Origin: Clavibacter sepedonicus
GTDB taxonomy: Bacteria > Actinomycetota > Actinomycetes > Actinomycetales > Microbacteriaceae
DNA length: 64,000 nucleotides
Assembly: GCF_000069225.1 (NCBI RefSeq)
Contig: NC_010407.1
Location: forward strand, 868,001 to 932,000
Reading direction: 5' to 3'
In this document: positions 25,814 to 34,019 of the stretch, piece by piece
Numbering within the stretch: the stretch's first letter is position 1
Layout of the letters: the number at the start of each line of letters is the position of its first letter
Position numbers and translations under genes: made by a program
The notes under the pieces: generated by a model
Database searches by the model: none
Told to the model about the DNA's origin: nothing
Seen by the model: the letters and a program-made list of their open reading frames with translations, nothing else

Positions 25814-26422
25814 ATGCTCGGACCCGTCGACCGCCTCGATCCGCCCGCCCGGCGCATCCTCCTCGGCGCGCCGTCGGGAGCCGGCAAGACGACGCTGGCC
25901 CGACGCGTCCAGGAGCGCACGGGCATCCCGCACACGGAGATGGACGCCCTCTTCCACGGCCCCGCCTGGACCGAGCTGCCCACCTTCCGCGACGACGTCG
26001 AGGCGTTCTCCTCACGCGACGCCTGGGTCACCGAGTGGCAGTACACGACCCAGCTCGGGCAGCTGCTGCCGTCGCGCGCCGACACCCTCGTGTGGCTCGA
26101 CCTGCCCGTCGCCGTGCAGATGGGGCGTCTGATCCGCCGCACCGTCGTCCGTCGCTGGCGCCGGGAGCCGCTCTGGCACGGCAACGTCGAGCCGCCGATG
26201 CGCACCGTGCTCACCGATCCCAACCACATCGTCCGCTGGGGGTGGCGGGGGCGCGTGAAGGTGCGGAAGCGCGTGGTGCTCGCGGCCGTCGAGCACCCGC
26301 ACCTGCGGATCGTGCGGCTCCGGTCGACGCGCGAGGTCGACGTGTGGCTGCGCGGGCTGCCGGGCGCGGATCAGCCGACGCGACCGGGTCAGCCGCCGGT
26401 GCCGCCGGCCGCCTCCGGGTAG
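25814..26422 (+). CDS. P-loop nucleotide kinase-like protein (adenylate kinase/topology-modulation type)
   Basis: A 202-residue cytoplasmic protein. The Walker A motif is GAPSGAGKTT (residues 18-27), followed by the IPHTEMDALFHGPAW segment typical of FlaR/adenylate-kinase-like small kinases. The DTLVWLDLP Walker B-like strand and Arg-rich lid (RRTVVRRWRREPLWHGN) are as in that group. The C-terminal 20 residues are Pro/Gly-rich and overlap the opposing lipoprotein locus by 34 bases. The physiological substrate is unknown. Confidence 0.82.
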   Translation: MLGPVDRLDPPARRILLGAPSGAGKTTLARRVQERTGIPHTEMDALFHGPAWTELPTFRDDVEAFSSRDAWVTEWQYTTQLGQLLPSRADTLVWLDLPVAVQMGRLIRRTVVRRWRREPLWHGNVEPPMRTVLTDPNHIVRWGWRGRVKVRKRVVLAAVEHPHLRIVRLRSTREVDVWLRGLPGADQPTRPGQPPVPPAASG

Positions 26423-26924
26423 AGGTCGCTGCACCACAGGCCGGCCGGGTCGGGGCCGTCCATCGTCAGGGGCGGGAACGACTCGAGCAGCGGAGCAGCG
26501 GAGACCATGTCGGCCCCGTTCACGGCCGACCAGAGCGTGCCCGCGAAGTCCTCGCGCGTCGGATCCTGGTCCGTGGCCCACAGCGCGACGCGGCGGTCCG
26601 ACCACTCCTCGGGCTCCGGGTCCTCGCCCATGGGCCCGACCATGCCGGCGAGGGTCCAGACCTGCTGCTCCTCGTCCCACCGGGTCTCGAGACCGTCGAG
26701 CTGCAGCCCGGGATACGGCCCGTCGTGCGCGGCGATGCTCGCGTTGACGGCCTCGAGCGCGGCGGCGGACGCGTCGGCGTCGGCGTCGGGTCGGCCGTCG
26801 GCAGCACGACCGGCGGATCCTCCGCGGCGAGCCCGCCCTCGCCGAGCCCCGCGCACCCGCTCAGCGTCATGGCGGCGGCGGCGCAGAGCCCCGCCCAGGC
26901 GACGGTGATCCGCGGAGCGCTCAT
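26389..26924 (-). pseudogene. Lipoprotein gene with a frameshift
   Basis: Two overlapping minus-strand frames look like one gene. The upstream frame starts at ATG 26924 with a clear lipoprotein signal (LSGC, Cys at residue 24) and runs into low-complexity PTPTPTRPPP. The other frame, downstream, encodes a plausible folded domain (LEAVNASIAAHDGPYPGLQ, then QQVWTLAGMVGPMGED) ending at 26389. The switch falls in a tandem GACGCC repeat around 26775-26800, where slippage by one base is easy. The total length (536) is not a multiple of three. TAGGGT lies six bases before the ATG, so the gene was or is expressed. It may be a sequencing slip rather than a real mutation. Confidence 0.7.
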
Positions 26925-26930
26925 GTCCGG

Positions 26931-26936
26931 ACCCTA
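26931..26936 (-). promoter_or_regulatory. -10 box for the lipoprotein gene (leaderless)
   Basis: TAGGGT on the minus strand, six bases upstream of ATG 26924. Confidence 0.5.
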
Positions 26937-26941
26937 GGGCG

Positions 26942-27916
26942 TCACGCGGCCACCGCGGCGGGTTCGCGGTCATCCGCACCCGGACTGGGGTGGTCGGCGG
27001 GGGCGGGCGCCGCGGGCGCGCGCCGGGCCTCCGTCACCAGCACCGCCGCGACGCCCGCGCCGCACAGCACGAACCCGGCGAGCGTCACCGGCGTGATCCG
27101 CTCCCCGAGCAGGAGCGCGCCCGCCGCCGCGGTCGTCGGCGCGACCAGGAACAGCAGCGCGTTGAGCGCCGTGATCCCGACCCGCTCGAGCAGCCACCAG
27201 TACAGGCCGTAGGCGCCGAGGGTCGGGACGAGGGCGGCGGTGACGGTGGTGATCCAGAACGCCGGATCCGCGGGCGGCGCCAGGGTCCCGGTCGCGACCG
27301 CGGCGACGACGAGCGCCACGGTCGTGACGACGACGTGCACGGTCAACGTCACGAGCACGGGCGGTCGGCCGTGCGACCGGCGCTCGAGGAACGTCCCGGC
27401 GACGAGGCACGCCATCGCGGCCGCGGGCAGCAGGTACGCGACCGGATCCGCGTCCGCCGCCCCCGCCTGCGACCGCACCACGAGCACCACGCCGACGGCG
27501 CCGAGCGCGAGCCCCGCCCACTGCGCGCCGCGCACGCGCAGCCCGAGCAGCGGGCCGACGAGCGTCGCGACCACGAGCGGCTGCACCGCGTCGATGAGCG
27601 CCGTGGTGCCGGTCGCGATCCCGGCGCCGATCGCCGCGTACACGAACGCGCAGTAGCCGAGCTGCGCGAACGCGCCGATCAGCGCCTGCCGCCCGAGCAT
27701 CCGCAGCGGGATCCCGCGGGCCGCGCCCGTCGCGACGACGAGCCCCACGAGCACCAGCGCGAGCGGCGCGAACCGCCAGAGGAGCAGCGTCACCGCCGGC
27801 ACCTCGACCGTGCCGACGGCCGCGATGAGGAAGCCCGAGCTCCACGCGAGCACGAACCCCGCGGCGGCGGCGACGGTCACGAGCGGTCGAGGTAAACCGA
27901 TCTGTCTACTTGTCAT
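26942..27916 (-). CDS. EamA/DMT-superfamily transporter
   Basis: A 324-residue membrane protein with ten hydrophobic helices in two EamA repeats. Helix 1 contains AGFVLAWSSGFLIAAVG, the helix 4-5 turn ATGTTALIDAVQPLVVAT, and the second repeat ends LNALLFLVAPTTAAAGALLLGE with the EamA glutamate. Such proteins export metabolites or drugs. ATG at 27916 lies seven bases after TATAGT. The divergent TetR gene and shared palindrome indicate it is the regulated target. Confidence 0.9.
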   Translation of the reverse strand: MTSRQIGLPRPLVTVAAAAGFVLAWSSGFLIAAVGTVEVPAVTLLLWRFAPLALVLVGLVVATGAARGIPLRMLGRQALIGAFAQLGYCAFVYAAIGAGIATGTTALIDAVQPLVVATLVGPLLGLRVRGAQWAGLALGAVGVVLVVRSQAGAADADPVAYLLPAAAMACLVAGTFLERRSHGRPPVLVTLTVHVVVTTVALVVAAVATGTLAPPADPAFWITTVTAALVPTLGAYGLYWWLLERVGITALNALLFLVAPTTAAAGALLLGERITPVTLAGFVLCGAGVAAVLVTEARRAPAAPAPADHPSPGADDREPAAVAA

Positions 27917-27922
27917 AGGCTC

Positions 27923-27944
27923 GACTATACAGAACGGTATAGTC
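27923..27944. promoter_or_regulatory. TetR operator doubling as two face-to-face -10 boxes
   Basis: A perfect palindrome GACTATAC, six bases, GTATAGTC. Each arm contains TATAGT on opposite strands: 27938-27943 (plus) is six bases from the TetR GTG, and 27924-27929 (minus) is seven bases from the EamA ATG. A TetR dimer here would shut both leaderless promoters. Confidence 0.7.
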
Positions 27945-27949
27945 AACGT

Positions 27950-28564
27950 GTGAAGACCCCCGTCCCCGACCTCGCCCCGCTCACCCCTGGAGCCCGCCGC
28001 GTCCTCGACGCGGCGTCCGAGCTCTTCTACGCGCGGGGGATCCACGTGGTCGGCGTCGACGCGATCGCCTCGGCCGCGGGCGTCACCAAGAAGACGATCT
28101 ACGACCGCTTCGGCGCCAAGGAGCAGCTGGTGGTCGCGTACCTGCAGCACCGCGACGCCCGCTGGCGCGAGCACCTCGCGGCGCGGCTCGCCCGCACGCC
28201 CGAGCCCGGGACCGACCGGGTGCTCGCGGTGTTCGACGCGGCGATCACGTGGGCCGACGCGAACACGCCCAAGGGCTGCAGCGCGATCAACGCGCGCGCC
28301 GAGCTCGGCGCCGGCGACTTGGGCGACGAGGACGACGGGCACGACGTGCTCCCCGAGGTCATGCGGCAGAAGGCGTGGCTGCTCGAGCTGCTGCGCGAGC
28401 TGTGCCGCGAGGCCGGCATCGCGGATCCCGCGGCCACCGCGCGCACGCTGATGCTGGTCTACGAGGGCGGCCTCGTGACGCTCGGCATGGGGACCTTCGC
28501 TCACCCGATGGCGGTCGCGCGCGACGCGGCGCGGTCGCTGCTCGAGGCGTCCGCGCGACCCTGA
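27950..28564 (+). CDS. TetR/AcrR-family regulator
   Basis: A 204-residue repressor. The helix-turn-helix spans about residues 30-60 (IHVVGVDAIASAAGVTKKTI then YDRFGAKEQL). The ligand domain includes PKGCSAINARAELG and a late LVYEGGLVTLGMG segment typical of the YjdC-like C-terminal group. It starts at GTG 27950 with no ribosome site; TATAGT six bases upstream indicates a leaderless mRNA. It likely represses itself and the divergent EamA exporter. Confidence 0.9.
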   Translation: MKTPVPDLAPLTPGARRVLDAASELFYARGIHVVGVDAIASAAGVTKKTIYDRFGAKEQLVVAYLQHRDARWREHLAARLARTPEPGTDRVLAVFDAAITWADANTPKGCSAINARAELGAGDLGDEDDGHDVLPEVMRQKAWLLELLRELCREAGIADPAATARTLMLVYEGGLVTLGMGTFAHPMAVARDAARSLLEASARP

Positions 28565-28607
28565 CCCGGCGGCACGACCTCCCGGCTGTCCGTCCGCGCG
28601 CGGCCGC

Positions 28608-28613
28608 TAGCCT
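28608..28613 (+). promoter_or_regulatory. -10 box for the HIT gene (leaderless)
   Basis: TAGCCT, six bases, then ATG at 28620. Confidence 0.5.
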
Positions 28614-28619
28614 CGCCGC

Positions 28620-29069
28620 ATGCCCGACCCGAGCCCCTGCCCGTTCTGCGCGCTGCTCCGCGACGAGCCGCTGGTCGCGCCGCTGCGTCAGGACGTCGTC
28701 GCCGAGCGCGAGCGGGCGGTGGCCGTCATCGCGCCGCGCTGGTGGCCGCGCAACCGCGGGCACGCCCTGGTGATCCCGCGGGTCCACGTCCGCGACCTCT
28801 ACTCCGTCGCACCCGCCGACCTGCACGCCGTGATGGACCTCGTGCAGGAGGTCGCGGTCGCGATGCGCGCGTCATACGACTGCGCGGGCATCTCGATCCG
28901 CCAGCACGACGAGACCGCGGGCGGCCAGGACGTGTGGCACCTGCACGTGCACGTCTTCCCGCGCGCGGAGGGCGACGACCTGTACGGATCCGCGCCGCTG
29001 CCCGGATTCGCCACGCCCGAGGAGCGCCTGCCGTACGTGCGCCTGCTGCGCGACGCGCTCGCCGCCTGA
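28620..29069 (+). CDS. HIT-family nucleotide hydrolase/transferase
   Basis: A 149-residue cytoplasmic protein. The histidine triad is HLHVHV at residues 107-112; the N-terminal CPFCALL pair of cysteines and the GHALVIPRVHV strand fit the HIT/Hint group. Members hydrolyse phosphoramidates or dinucleotides such as AMP conjugates. The downstream PH-domain gene follows after 81 bases and may be separate. Confidence 0.92.
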   Translation: MPDPSPCPFCALLRDEPLVAPLRQDVVAERERAVAVIAPRWWPRNRGHALVIPRVHVRDLYSVAPADLHAVMDLVQEVAVAMRASYDCAGISIRQHDETAGGQDVWHLHVHVFPRAEGDDLYGSAPLPGFATPEERLPYVRLLRDALAA

Positions 29070-29150
29070 CCCGCGCACCGGCGTCCGCCGTCGACCGACG
29101 GCCCTGACGGGGGCCAGCCGTGGCGGGCGCCCAGCTGCCACGATCGTGGC

Positions 29151-29525
29151 ATGGAAGCCACCGCGCCCCTCGTGACCTGGACCCTCGCCGCCGAGATCCC
29201 CGTCCCCGCCGACGTGCACGAGCTGCTGGTGGAGGGCGAGCAGGCCGTCGCCTCGTTCCGCACCTTCCGGGACTCGGCCACCTTCACGACGAAGCGCCTC
29301 ATCGTGCGCGACGCCCAGGGGATCACGGGCAAGAAGGTGGAGCTGTACTCGCTGCCCTACAGCTCGATCAACATGTGGTCGACCGAGAACGCCGGGACCT
29401 TCGACCTCGACGCGGAGCTCGAGCTCTGGACGCGCGCCGGGCACATCAAGGTGAAGCTCGGCAAGGGCGCGGACATCCGCCGCATCGACGGTCTCATCGC
29501 GTGGGCCGTGCTGCACGCGCACTGA
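29151..29525 (+). CDS. PH-domain (bPH) protein
   Basis: A 124-residue protein matching small bacterial pleckstrin-homology-like proteins: ATFTTKRLIVRDAQGITGKK followed by YSLPYSSINMWSTENAGTFD and the LELWTRAGHIKVKLGKGAD strand pair. It has no membrane helix. The function of this family is not known. CACGAT lies six bases before the ATG, a weak leaderless-type box. A strong hairpin closes the unit. Confidence 0.85.
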   Translation: MEATAPLVTWTLAAEIPVPADVHELLVEGEQAVASFRTFRDSATFTTKRLIVRDAQGITGKKVELYSLPYSSINMWSTENAGTFDLDAELELWTRAGHIKVKLGKGADIRRIDGLIAWAVLHAH

Positions 29526-29591
29526 TCACGGACGACCCCTCGCGGCTCGCCGGGCCCGCCCGGCGTCCGGCCCGTACCCGGACATGCGGAA

Positions 29592-29628
29592 GGGGAGGAG
29601 GAGCGACCCGATTGCGCTCCTCCTCCCC
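29592..29628. terminator. Bidirectional hairpin terminator
   Basis: A perfect 14-bp stem (GGGGAGGAGGAGCG and its complement) with a nine-base loop, between the PH-domain gene and the opposing YceI gene. Confidence 0.85.
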
Positions 29629-29661
29629 TCGACCGGGGCGGCCCTGTGGGCCGGTCCGCGG

Positions 29662-30354
29662 CTACTTCGCGGGCGTGGCCTTCACCAGGAACTCGACGGT
29701 TCCCTGGGGCTGGACGCTGACGAAGCCGAGGCTCGGGGCCTCGACGCCGTAGTCGGAGAAGGTGACGGGGATGGATCCGCTCACCTGCACGCCGTCGTCC
29801 GTGAGCGCGGCCTGCAGCGGCACGGTGACGGTCTGCGTGACGCCGTGCATGGTGAGCTCGCCCGTCGCGTCGACCGTCGCGACCTGACCGCTCGCGGGCA
29901 CGGCCGCGTCGACGGGCTGGGTCAGCGTGAAGGTCGCGTCGGGGTACTTCGAGACCTCCATGGCGGTGCTGCGGAAGTACTCGTCGCGGGGTGCCGCGTC
30001 GGTGGCGATGCTCGCGACGTCGACCTTCACGGTCGCGGCCGAGAGGGTGGATCCGTCGACCGTGATGGATCCGGTCACGTCCTCGGTCTTGCCGACGACG
30101 GTGACGTCGGTGCCGTTGAGCACCTCGGCGACGCGGTAGCCGGCGGTGCTGCCGGTGCCGATCTGCCACTCGCCGGACAGGTTGCTCGTGTCGAGCGTGG
30201 AGTCGGCGGGGGCGGCCGAGACGGACGGGGCGGCCGCGGGGGCGCCGACGATCACGTCGCGGTAGAAGGCGGGGTCGAACGCGGCGGCGCTGACACCGAG
30301 CACGACCACCACGGCCGCGCTCGTGCCGACGATGATCTTGGTCTTCTTCTGCAT
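29662..30354 (-). CDS. YceI-family protein with N-terminal membrane anchor
   Basis: A 230-residue protein. Residues 7-26 form a single membrane-spanning or signal-anchor helix, followed by an Ala/Pro/Ser linker. The YceI lipocalin-like domain covers about residues 55-228, with VGKTEDVTGSITVDG, ATVKVDVASI, YFRSTAMEVSKYPDATFTLT and the ELTMHGVTQTVTVPL strand. YceI domains bind isoprenoid-type lipids. ATG at 30354 follows AGGAG. It lies downstream of, and on the same strand as, the WYL regulator but has its own start site. Confidence 0.9.
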   Translation of the reverse strand: MQKKTKIIVGTSAAVVVVLGVSAAAFDPAFYRDVIVGAPAAAPSVSAAPADSTLDTSNLSGEWQIGTGSTAGYRVAEVLNGTDVTVVGKTEDVTGSITVDGSTLSAATVKVDVASIATDAAPRDEYFRSTAMEVSKYPDATFTLTQPVDAAVPASGQVATVDATGELTMHGVTQTVTVPLQAALTDDGVQVSGSIPVTFSDYGVEAPSLGFVSVQPQGTVEFLVKATPAK

Positions 30355-30450
30355 GGGGGTCTCCTGATCCGGATGGTGCTCAACTGATCGCCGCTCGATG
30401 CTGCGCCGACATCAGGGACGACGGACCAGCCCCGGGAACGGTTCACGGGT

Positions 30451-31425
30451 TCAGGTTCCTGCCAGGTTCGCGGCCTCGGCGGCGACCGCGACGAACGCCG
30501 CGGCCAGCTCGGGAGGCCCGATGACGGTGAGCGGCCGGTCGAGCAGCAGGAGCCACCTGGCCATGGACCCGTGGCTGTCCGCACCGCCGGCGACCAGGCA
30601 CGAGTCGGGGCCCTCGGCCGTGACCGTGCCCCACGCCGGGGAGATCCAGTGGGCGATCTCCGACGCGGGCGCGTGCACGCGGACGACGCCGGTGACGCGC
30701 TGCATGCGGGAACGGATGCCATCGACCACGAGCGCGTCGAGGTCGTCGGCGGGATCGGCGCGGGGCCGGCTCGGCACGGTCGTCGCCGCCACGTCGCCCA
30801 TGCGGTCCACGCGGAGGGTCCGCCACGACTCCGCTCCCGTCACGTACGCCAGCAGGTACCAGCGGTCCATGGTCCGGACGAGGTGCCGCGGCTCCAGGAC
30901 CATCGGACCGCGGCGTCCGTCGCCCCGCTCGTAGTCGCAGGTGACCTGCCGACGGGTGCGGCAGGCGCGGGCGAGCACCTCGAGCGTCGTCGCCGATGCC
31001 GGCTCGTCCACCGGCCCGATCGCGTGCCCGATGTCCACGGCGGTCGAGTGGTGCGACATCGCCCCCACGGCGGCGCGCGCCTGCTCGGGGAGGACGCGGA
31101 CGACCTTGTCGAGTGCCCTCCGCGCGGCGGCGGAATGCTCCGCGTCGCCCGCGGCGGACGCGTCGCGGAGGGCGACGAACACGGCCACCGCCTCGACGGG
31201 ATCCAGCGTCAACGGCGGGAGCGACGCGCCCGCGGCCAGCTCGTACCCGCCGTCCACGCCGGTCGCGCTCGTGACGGGGTACCCGAGCGCGCGCAGTCGG
31301 CCGACGTCGCGTCGGATCGTGCGGTCGGTGACCCGGAGCTCGGCCGCGAGCTGCTCCGCGTTCCACGTGCGGTGACGCTGGAGCAGGGCGAGGAGCCGGA
31401 GGAGCCGTTCCGAAGCGTCGCGCAT
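30451..31425 (-). CDS. WYL-domain transcriptional regulator (YafY/DeoR type)
   Basis: A 324-residue regulator. An N-terminal winged helix (ERLLRLLALLQRHRTWNAEQ, then RVTDRTIRRDVGRLRALGYPV) is followed by the WYL domain, with the motif itself in DRWYLLAYV and the Arg-rich TLRVDRMGDV strand. A C-terminal WCX-like extension follows. It is divergent from a quinone-reductase-like gene and shares a 19-bp palindrome with it. CAGGGT lies six bases before the ATG on this strand. Confidence 0.92.
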   Translation of the reverse strand: MRDASERLLRLLALLQRHRTWNAEQLAAELRVTDRTIRRDVGRLRALGYPVTSATGVDGGYELAAGASLPPLTLDPVEAVAVFVALRDASAAGDAEHSAAARRALDKVVRVLPEQARAAVGAMSHHSTAVDIGHAIGPVDEPASATTLEVLARACRTRRQVTCDYERGDGRRGPMVLEPRHLVRTMDRWYLLAYVTGAESWRTLRVDRMGDVAATTVPSRPRADPADDLDALVVDGIRSRMQRVTGVVRVHAPASEIAHWISPAWGTVTAEGPDSCLVAGGADSHGSMARWLLLLDRPLTVIGPPELAAAFVAVAAEAANLAGT

Positions 31426-31446
31426 GGCACCACCCTGGGTCGCGTC

Positions 31447-31465
31447 CCGGACAGCTGCTGTCCGG
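31447..31465. promoter_or_regulatory. Palindromic operator between WYL regulator and oxidoreductase
   Basis: CCGGACAGC-T-GCTGTCCGG, a perfect 9+1+9 palindrome midway between the divergent genes. It contains GGACAG/CTGTCC half-sites. It is very probably the WYL regulator's binding site. Confidence 0.65.
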
Positions 31466-31526
31466 ATCCCTCCCTAGCGTCGCAGCATCCCGGCGGTTCG
31501 CCGGGTGCGACGACGAGGAGATCCGC

Positions 31527-32549
31527 ATGACGACGAACCATCCCCCGAGGACGACGACCGAGGTCGTGCTCGCCCGGCATCGGGGTGACCACCGAGAGGC
31601 GCCCTCCTCCTGCGTGGCGCTCCGGGAGGTCCCCGTCCTGCCGCTCCCGGACGGCGAGGTGCGCGTGCGCACCGACTCCATGCAGGTCACCGCCGTGATG
31701 GCGGATCTCATGAGCCCGGCGCCGGGCCTCCCCATGCCCGCCTACGAGCGGGACCGGCCGCTGTGGGGCGGGGCGACGGGGACGGTGGTCGAGTCCGCGT
31801 CCGACATGCCGGTCGGAACCGTGGTGACGCACATGAGCGGGTGGCGCGAGGAGGTCGTCGGGAGCGCCGGATCCTTCTGGCCGGTGCCGGTCGACCGGTT
31901 GCCGGGCGCGGAGCACGTGCTCAACCAGGGCGTCACCGCGTTCCACGGCATGGTCGACGTCGCCCGGGTCGGGGATGGCGACGTCGTGTTCGTGACCGGC
32001 GCGGCGGGCGGGGTCGGCTCCCTCGCGGGGCAGATCGCGCGGGCCCGCGGGGCGAGCACGGTGATCGGATCCACCGGGTCGGCCGCGAAGGCCGCCTGGC
32101 TGGTCGACGAGCTCGGCTTCGACGCGGCCATCGACCACCGCCGGGAGGACGTGCTCGCGCGGCTCCGCGAGCTGGCGCCCGACGGCATCGACGTGCTGTT
32201 CGACACGGTTGCCGGACCGCAGTTCGAGGCGGCGGTGCAGGCCGCGGCGCCGGGTGCGCGCTTCGCGCTCTGCGGTGCGCTGGCCGGGCAGATCGACGGA
32301 GGTCAGGGCGGTATGCCCCGGCTCGACGTGATGACGGCGATCGTGAAGCAGCTCGAGATCCGGCCGTTCTCGACGCACCACACCGCCGAGCAGATCCGGG
32401 CGTGGGACGAGCACTACGCGCGCTGGCTGTGGGAGGGCCGCATCGTCTTCCCGCACACGATCGTGGAGGGCGGGATCGCGGCGGCGCCCGGGGCGCTCGA
32501 CGGCCTGCTGCGCGGAGAATTCCGCGGGAACGTGATCGTGCGCATGTAG
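31527..32549 (+). CDS. NADPH-dependent MDR oxidoreductase (quinone reductase / PTGR-like)
   Basis: A 340-residue zinc-free medium-chain reductase. The start ATG at 31527 follows GAGGAG. The N-terminal half is the GroES-like domain (GATGTVVESA). The nucleotide-binding half has VFVTGAAGGVGSLAGQIARA (about residues 153-172) and GIDVLFDTVAGPQFEAAV. The C-terminal THHTAEQIRAWDEHYARWLW is typical of the leukotriene-B4 dehydrogenase/curcumin-reductase group. It probably reduces reactive enones or quinones and is likely controlled by the divergent WYL protein. Confidence 0.88.
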   Translation: MTTNHPPRTTTEVVLARHRGDHREAPSSCVALREVPVLPLPDGEVRVRTDSMQVTAVMADLMSPAPGLPMPAYERDRPLWGGATGTVVESASDMPVGTVVTHMSGWREEVVGSAGSFWPVPVDRLPGAEHVLNQGVTAFHGMVDVARVGDGDVVFVTGAAGGVGSLAGQIARARGASTVIGSTGSAAKAAWLVDELGFDAAIDHRREDVLARLRELAPDGIDVLFDTVAGPQFEAAVQAAAPGARFALCGALAGQIDGGQGGMPRLDVMTAIVKQLEIRPFSTHHTAEQIRAWDEHYARWLWEGRIVFPHTIVEGGIAAAPGALDGLLRGEFRGNVIVRM

Positions 32550-32677
32550 GGCGGGCGACCGCAGGCGACGGCGGTCGTCACCGGCCGGCCAGGGGTCGTC
32601 GAGGTGATCCCTGGGATGATTCCCCCGAGCGGTGAACCTTCCGGCCGTCCATCTCGTCGTGGAGGGAGGAGGCACGG

Positions 32678-33184
32678 ATGACCACGGAGAGCACGGCACG
32701 CATGCGGGCGCTGCACGACGCGCACGCACCCGCGCTGCAGCGGTACGCGCTGCGGCTGACGGGGGATCCGGCGCTCGCCGAGGACGTCGTGCAGGAGGCG
32801 CTGCTGCGGGCCTGGCGCTCGCCCGCGATCCTCGCGGAGGACGACGAGTCCGCCCGCCGCTGGCTCTTCACCGTGGTGCGCAACCTCGTGATCGACGACC
32901 GGCGCAGCGCCTGGCGCGGCCGCGAGACACCGACGGACACCCTCCCCGAGGATCCCGTCGCCGACGCCTCCGACGCCATCATCGACCGCCTGCTCGTCGC
33001 CGAGGCGCTCGCGTCGCTCTCCGCCGAGCACCGCCGCGCGGTCGTCAGCTGCTACCACCTGGGCCGGTCGGTCGCGGAGACCGCCGAACGCGAGGGCGTC
33101 CCGCCCGGCACTATCAAGTCCCGCCTCCACTACGCGCTCAAGGCGCTCCGGCTCGCCCTGCAGGAACGAGGAGTCACCCGATGA
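32678..33184 (+). CDS. ECF sigma factor (SigL/SigK-like)
   Basis: A 168-residue extracytoplasmic-function sigma factor. Region 2 includes LTGDPALAEDVVQEALLRAW (residues 28-47) and WLFTVVRNLVIDDRR, which contact the -10 element. Region 4 includes LSAEHRRAVVSCYHLGRSVAE then GVPPGTIKSRLHYALKALR, the -35-binding helix-turn-helix. It overlaps the following anti-sigma gene by four bases (ATGA), so the two are made in fixed ratio. Confidence 0.93.
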   Translation: MTTESTARMRALHDAHAPALQRYALRLTGDPALAEDVVQEALLRAWRSPAILAEDDESARRWLFTVVRNLVIDDRRSAWRGRETPTDTLPEDPVADASDAIIDRLLVAEALASLSAEHRRAVVSCYHLGRSVAETAEREGVPPGTIKSRLHYALKALRLALQERGVTR

Positions 33185-33978
33185 ACGACCGCGCCGACGA
33201 CATCCACGAGTGGGATGCCGCATACGTGCTCGGCAGCCTGAGCGCCACCGACCGCGCGCTCTTCGAGGCCCACCTCGAGGGCTGCGACGCGTGCATGCGC
33301 TCCCTCGCCGAGCTCTCCGGCCTGCCCGGCGTGCTGCGCATGCTTCCCGTCGACGAGGCGATCGCGCTCATGGACGAGCCCGAGGCGCCCGCCGTGCCGC
33401 AGCCCGCGCCCGAGCCGCGCGAGCGTCCGTCCGCCGCGGCCGGGCACCGCGTCCCCCGCCGGCGCCGCCGTCCCCTGTCCGCGCCCGCGCGCCTCCCGGT
33501 GTCGCGCCGCACGGGCGGGTGGATCCTCGTGGCCGCCGCCCTCGTGCTCCTCGTCGGCGGCGCGGGCCTCGGCTCCGCGCTCCGCGCCGGCGTGAGCGCG
33601 CCCGTCGCGGATCCCGCCCCGTCCGTCACGTCGCCGTCCGCGGACCCGTCCTCCTCGACCGGCCTCCCGGCCGACGCCGTGAGCATGCGCTCCGAGCTCG
33701 ACGAGGGCGTCACCGCGCAGCTCGCCGTGACGGCCAAGCCGTGGGGCACGCGCTTCGACTGGAGCTGCGCCTACGCGGGCGGCGGCGCGCGCAAGGGCGC
33801 CTACGACCTCGTGGCGATCGCCGACGACGGCACCCGCACGATCGTCGCCACGTGGGGCGCCGGCCAGGCCGAGGCGACCCAGCTCGCGGCCACCTCGAGC
33901 CTCCCCATCGAGCGCATCCGCGAGGTGCAGATCACGCCGTCCGACTCCGACGTGGTGCTGGCGAGCCGGGACCTCTGA
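33181..33978 (+). CDS. Anti-sigma factor with zinc finger (RskA-like)
   Basis: A 265-residue single-pass membrane protein. The cytoplasmic N-terminal anti-sigma domain starts WDAAYVLGSLSATDRALFEA and has the zinc-binding H-x3-C-x2-C motif in HLEGCDACM. A basic proline-rich linker leads to one membrane helix (WILVAAALVLLVGGAGLGSAL, about residues 115-135). The outer domain resembles the RskA C-terminal domain (LAVTAKPWGTRFDWSCAYAG). It should hold the sigma factor inactive until an envelope signal. Confidence 0.88.
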   Translation: MNDRADDIHEWDAAYVLGSLSATDRALFEAHLEGCDACMRSLAELSGLPGVLRMLPVDEAIALMDEPEAPAVPQPAPEPRERPSAAAGHRVPRRRRRPLSAPARLPVSRRTGGWILVAAALVLLVGGAGLGSALRAGVSAPVADPAPSVTSPSADPSSSTGLPADAVSMRSELDEGVTAQLAVTAKPWGTRFDWSCAYAGGGARKGAYDLVAIADDGTRTIVATWGAGQAEATQLAATSSLPIERIREVQITPSDSDVVLASRDL

Positions 33979-33988
33979 GGCGTCCCCT

Positions 33989-34006
33989 GATAGCATTGCT
34001 GGTATC
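33989..34006 (+). promoter_or_regulatory. Imperfect palindrome and promoter of the XRE/NTase pair
   Basis: GATAGCA-TT-GCTGGTATC forms an imperfect inverted repeat around GCATTGC. TAGCAT (33991-33996) is a candidate -10 box. A ribosome site (GAGGAGG) lies between it and the ATG at 34020. The arrangement suggests autorepression by the XRE protein. Confidence 0.4.
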
Positions 34007-34019
34007 GAGGAGGTGCATC

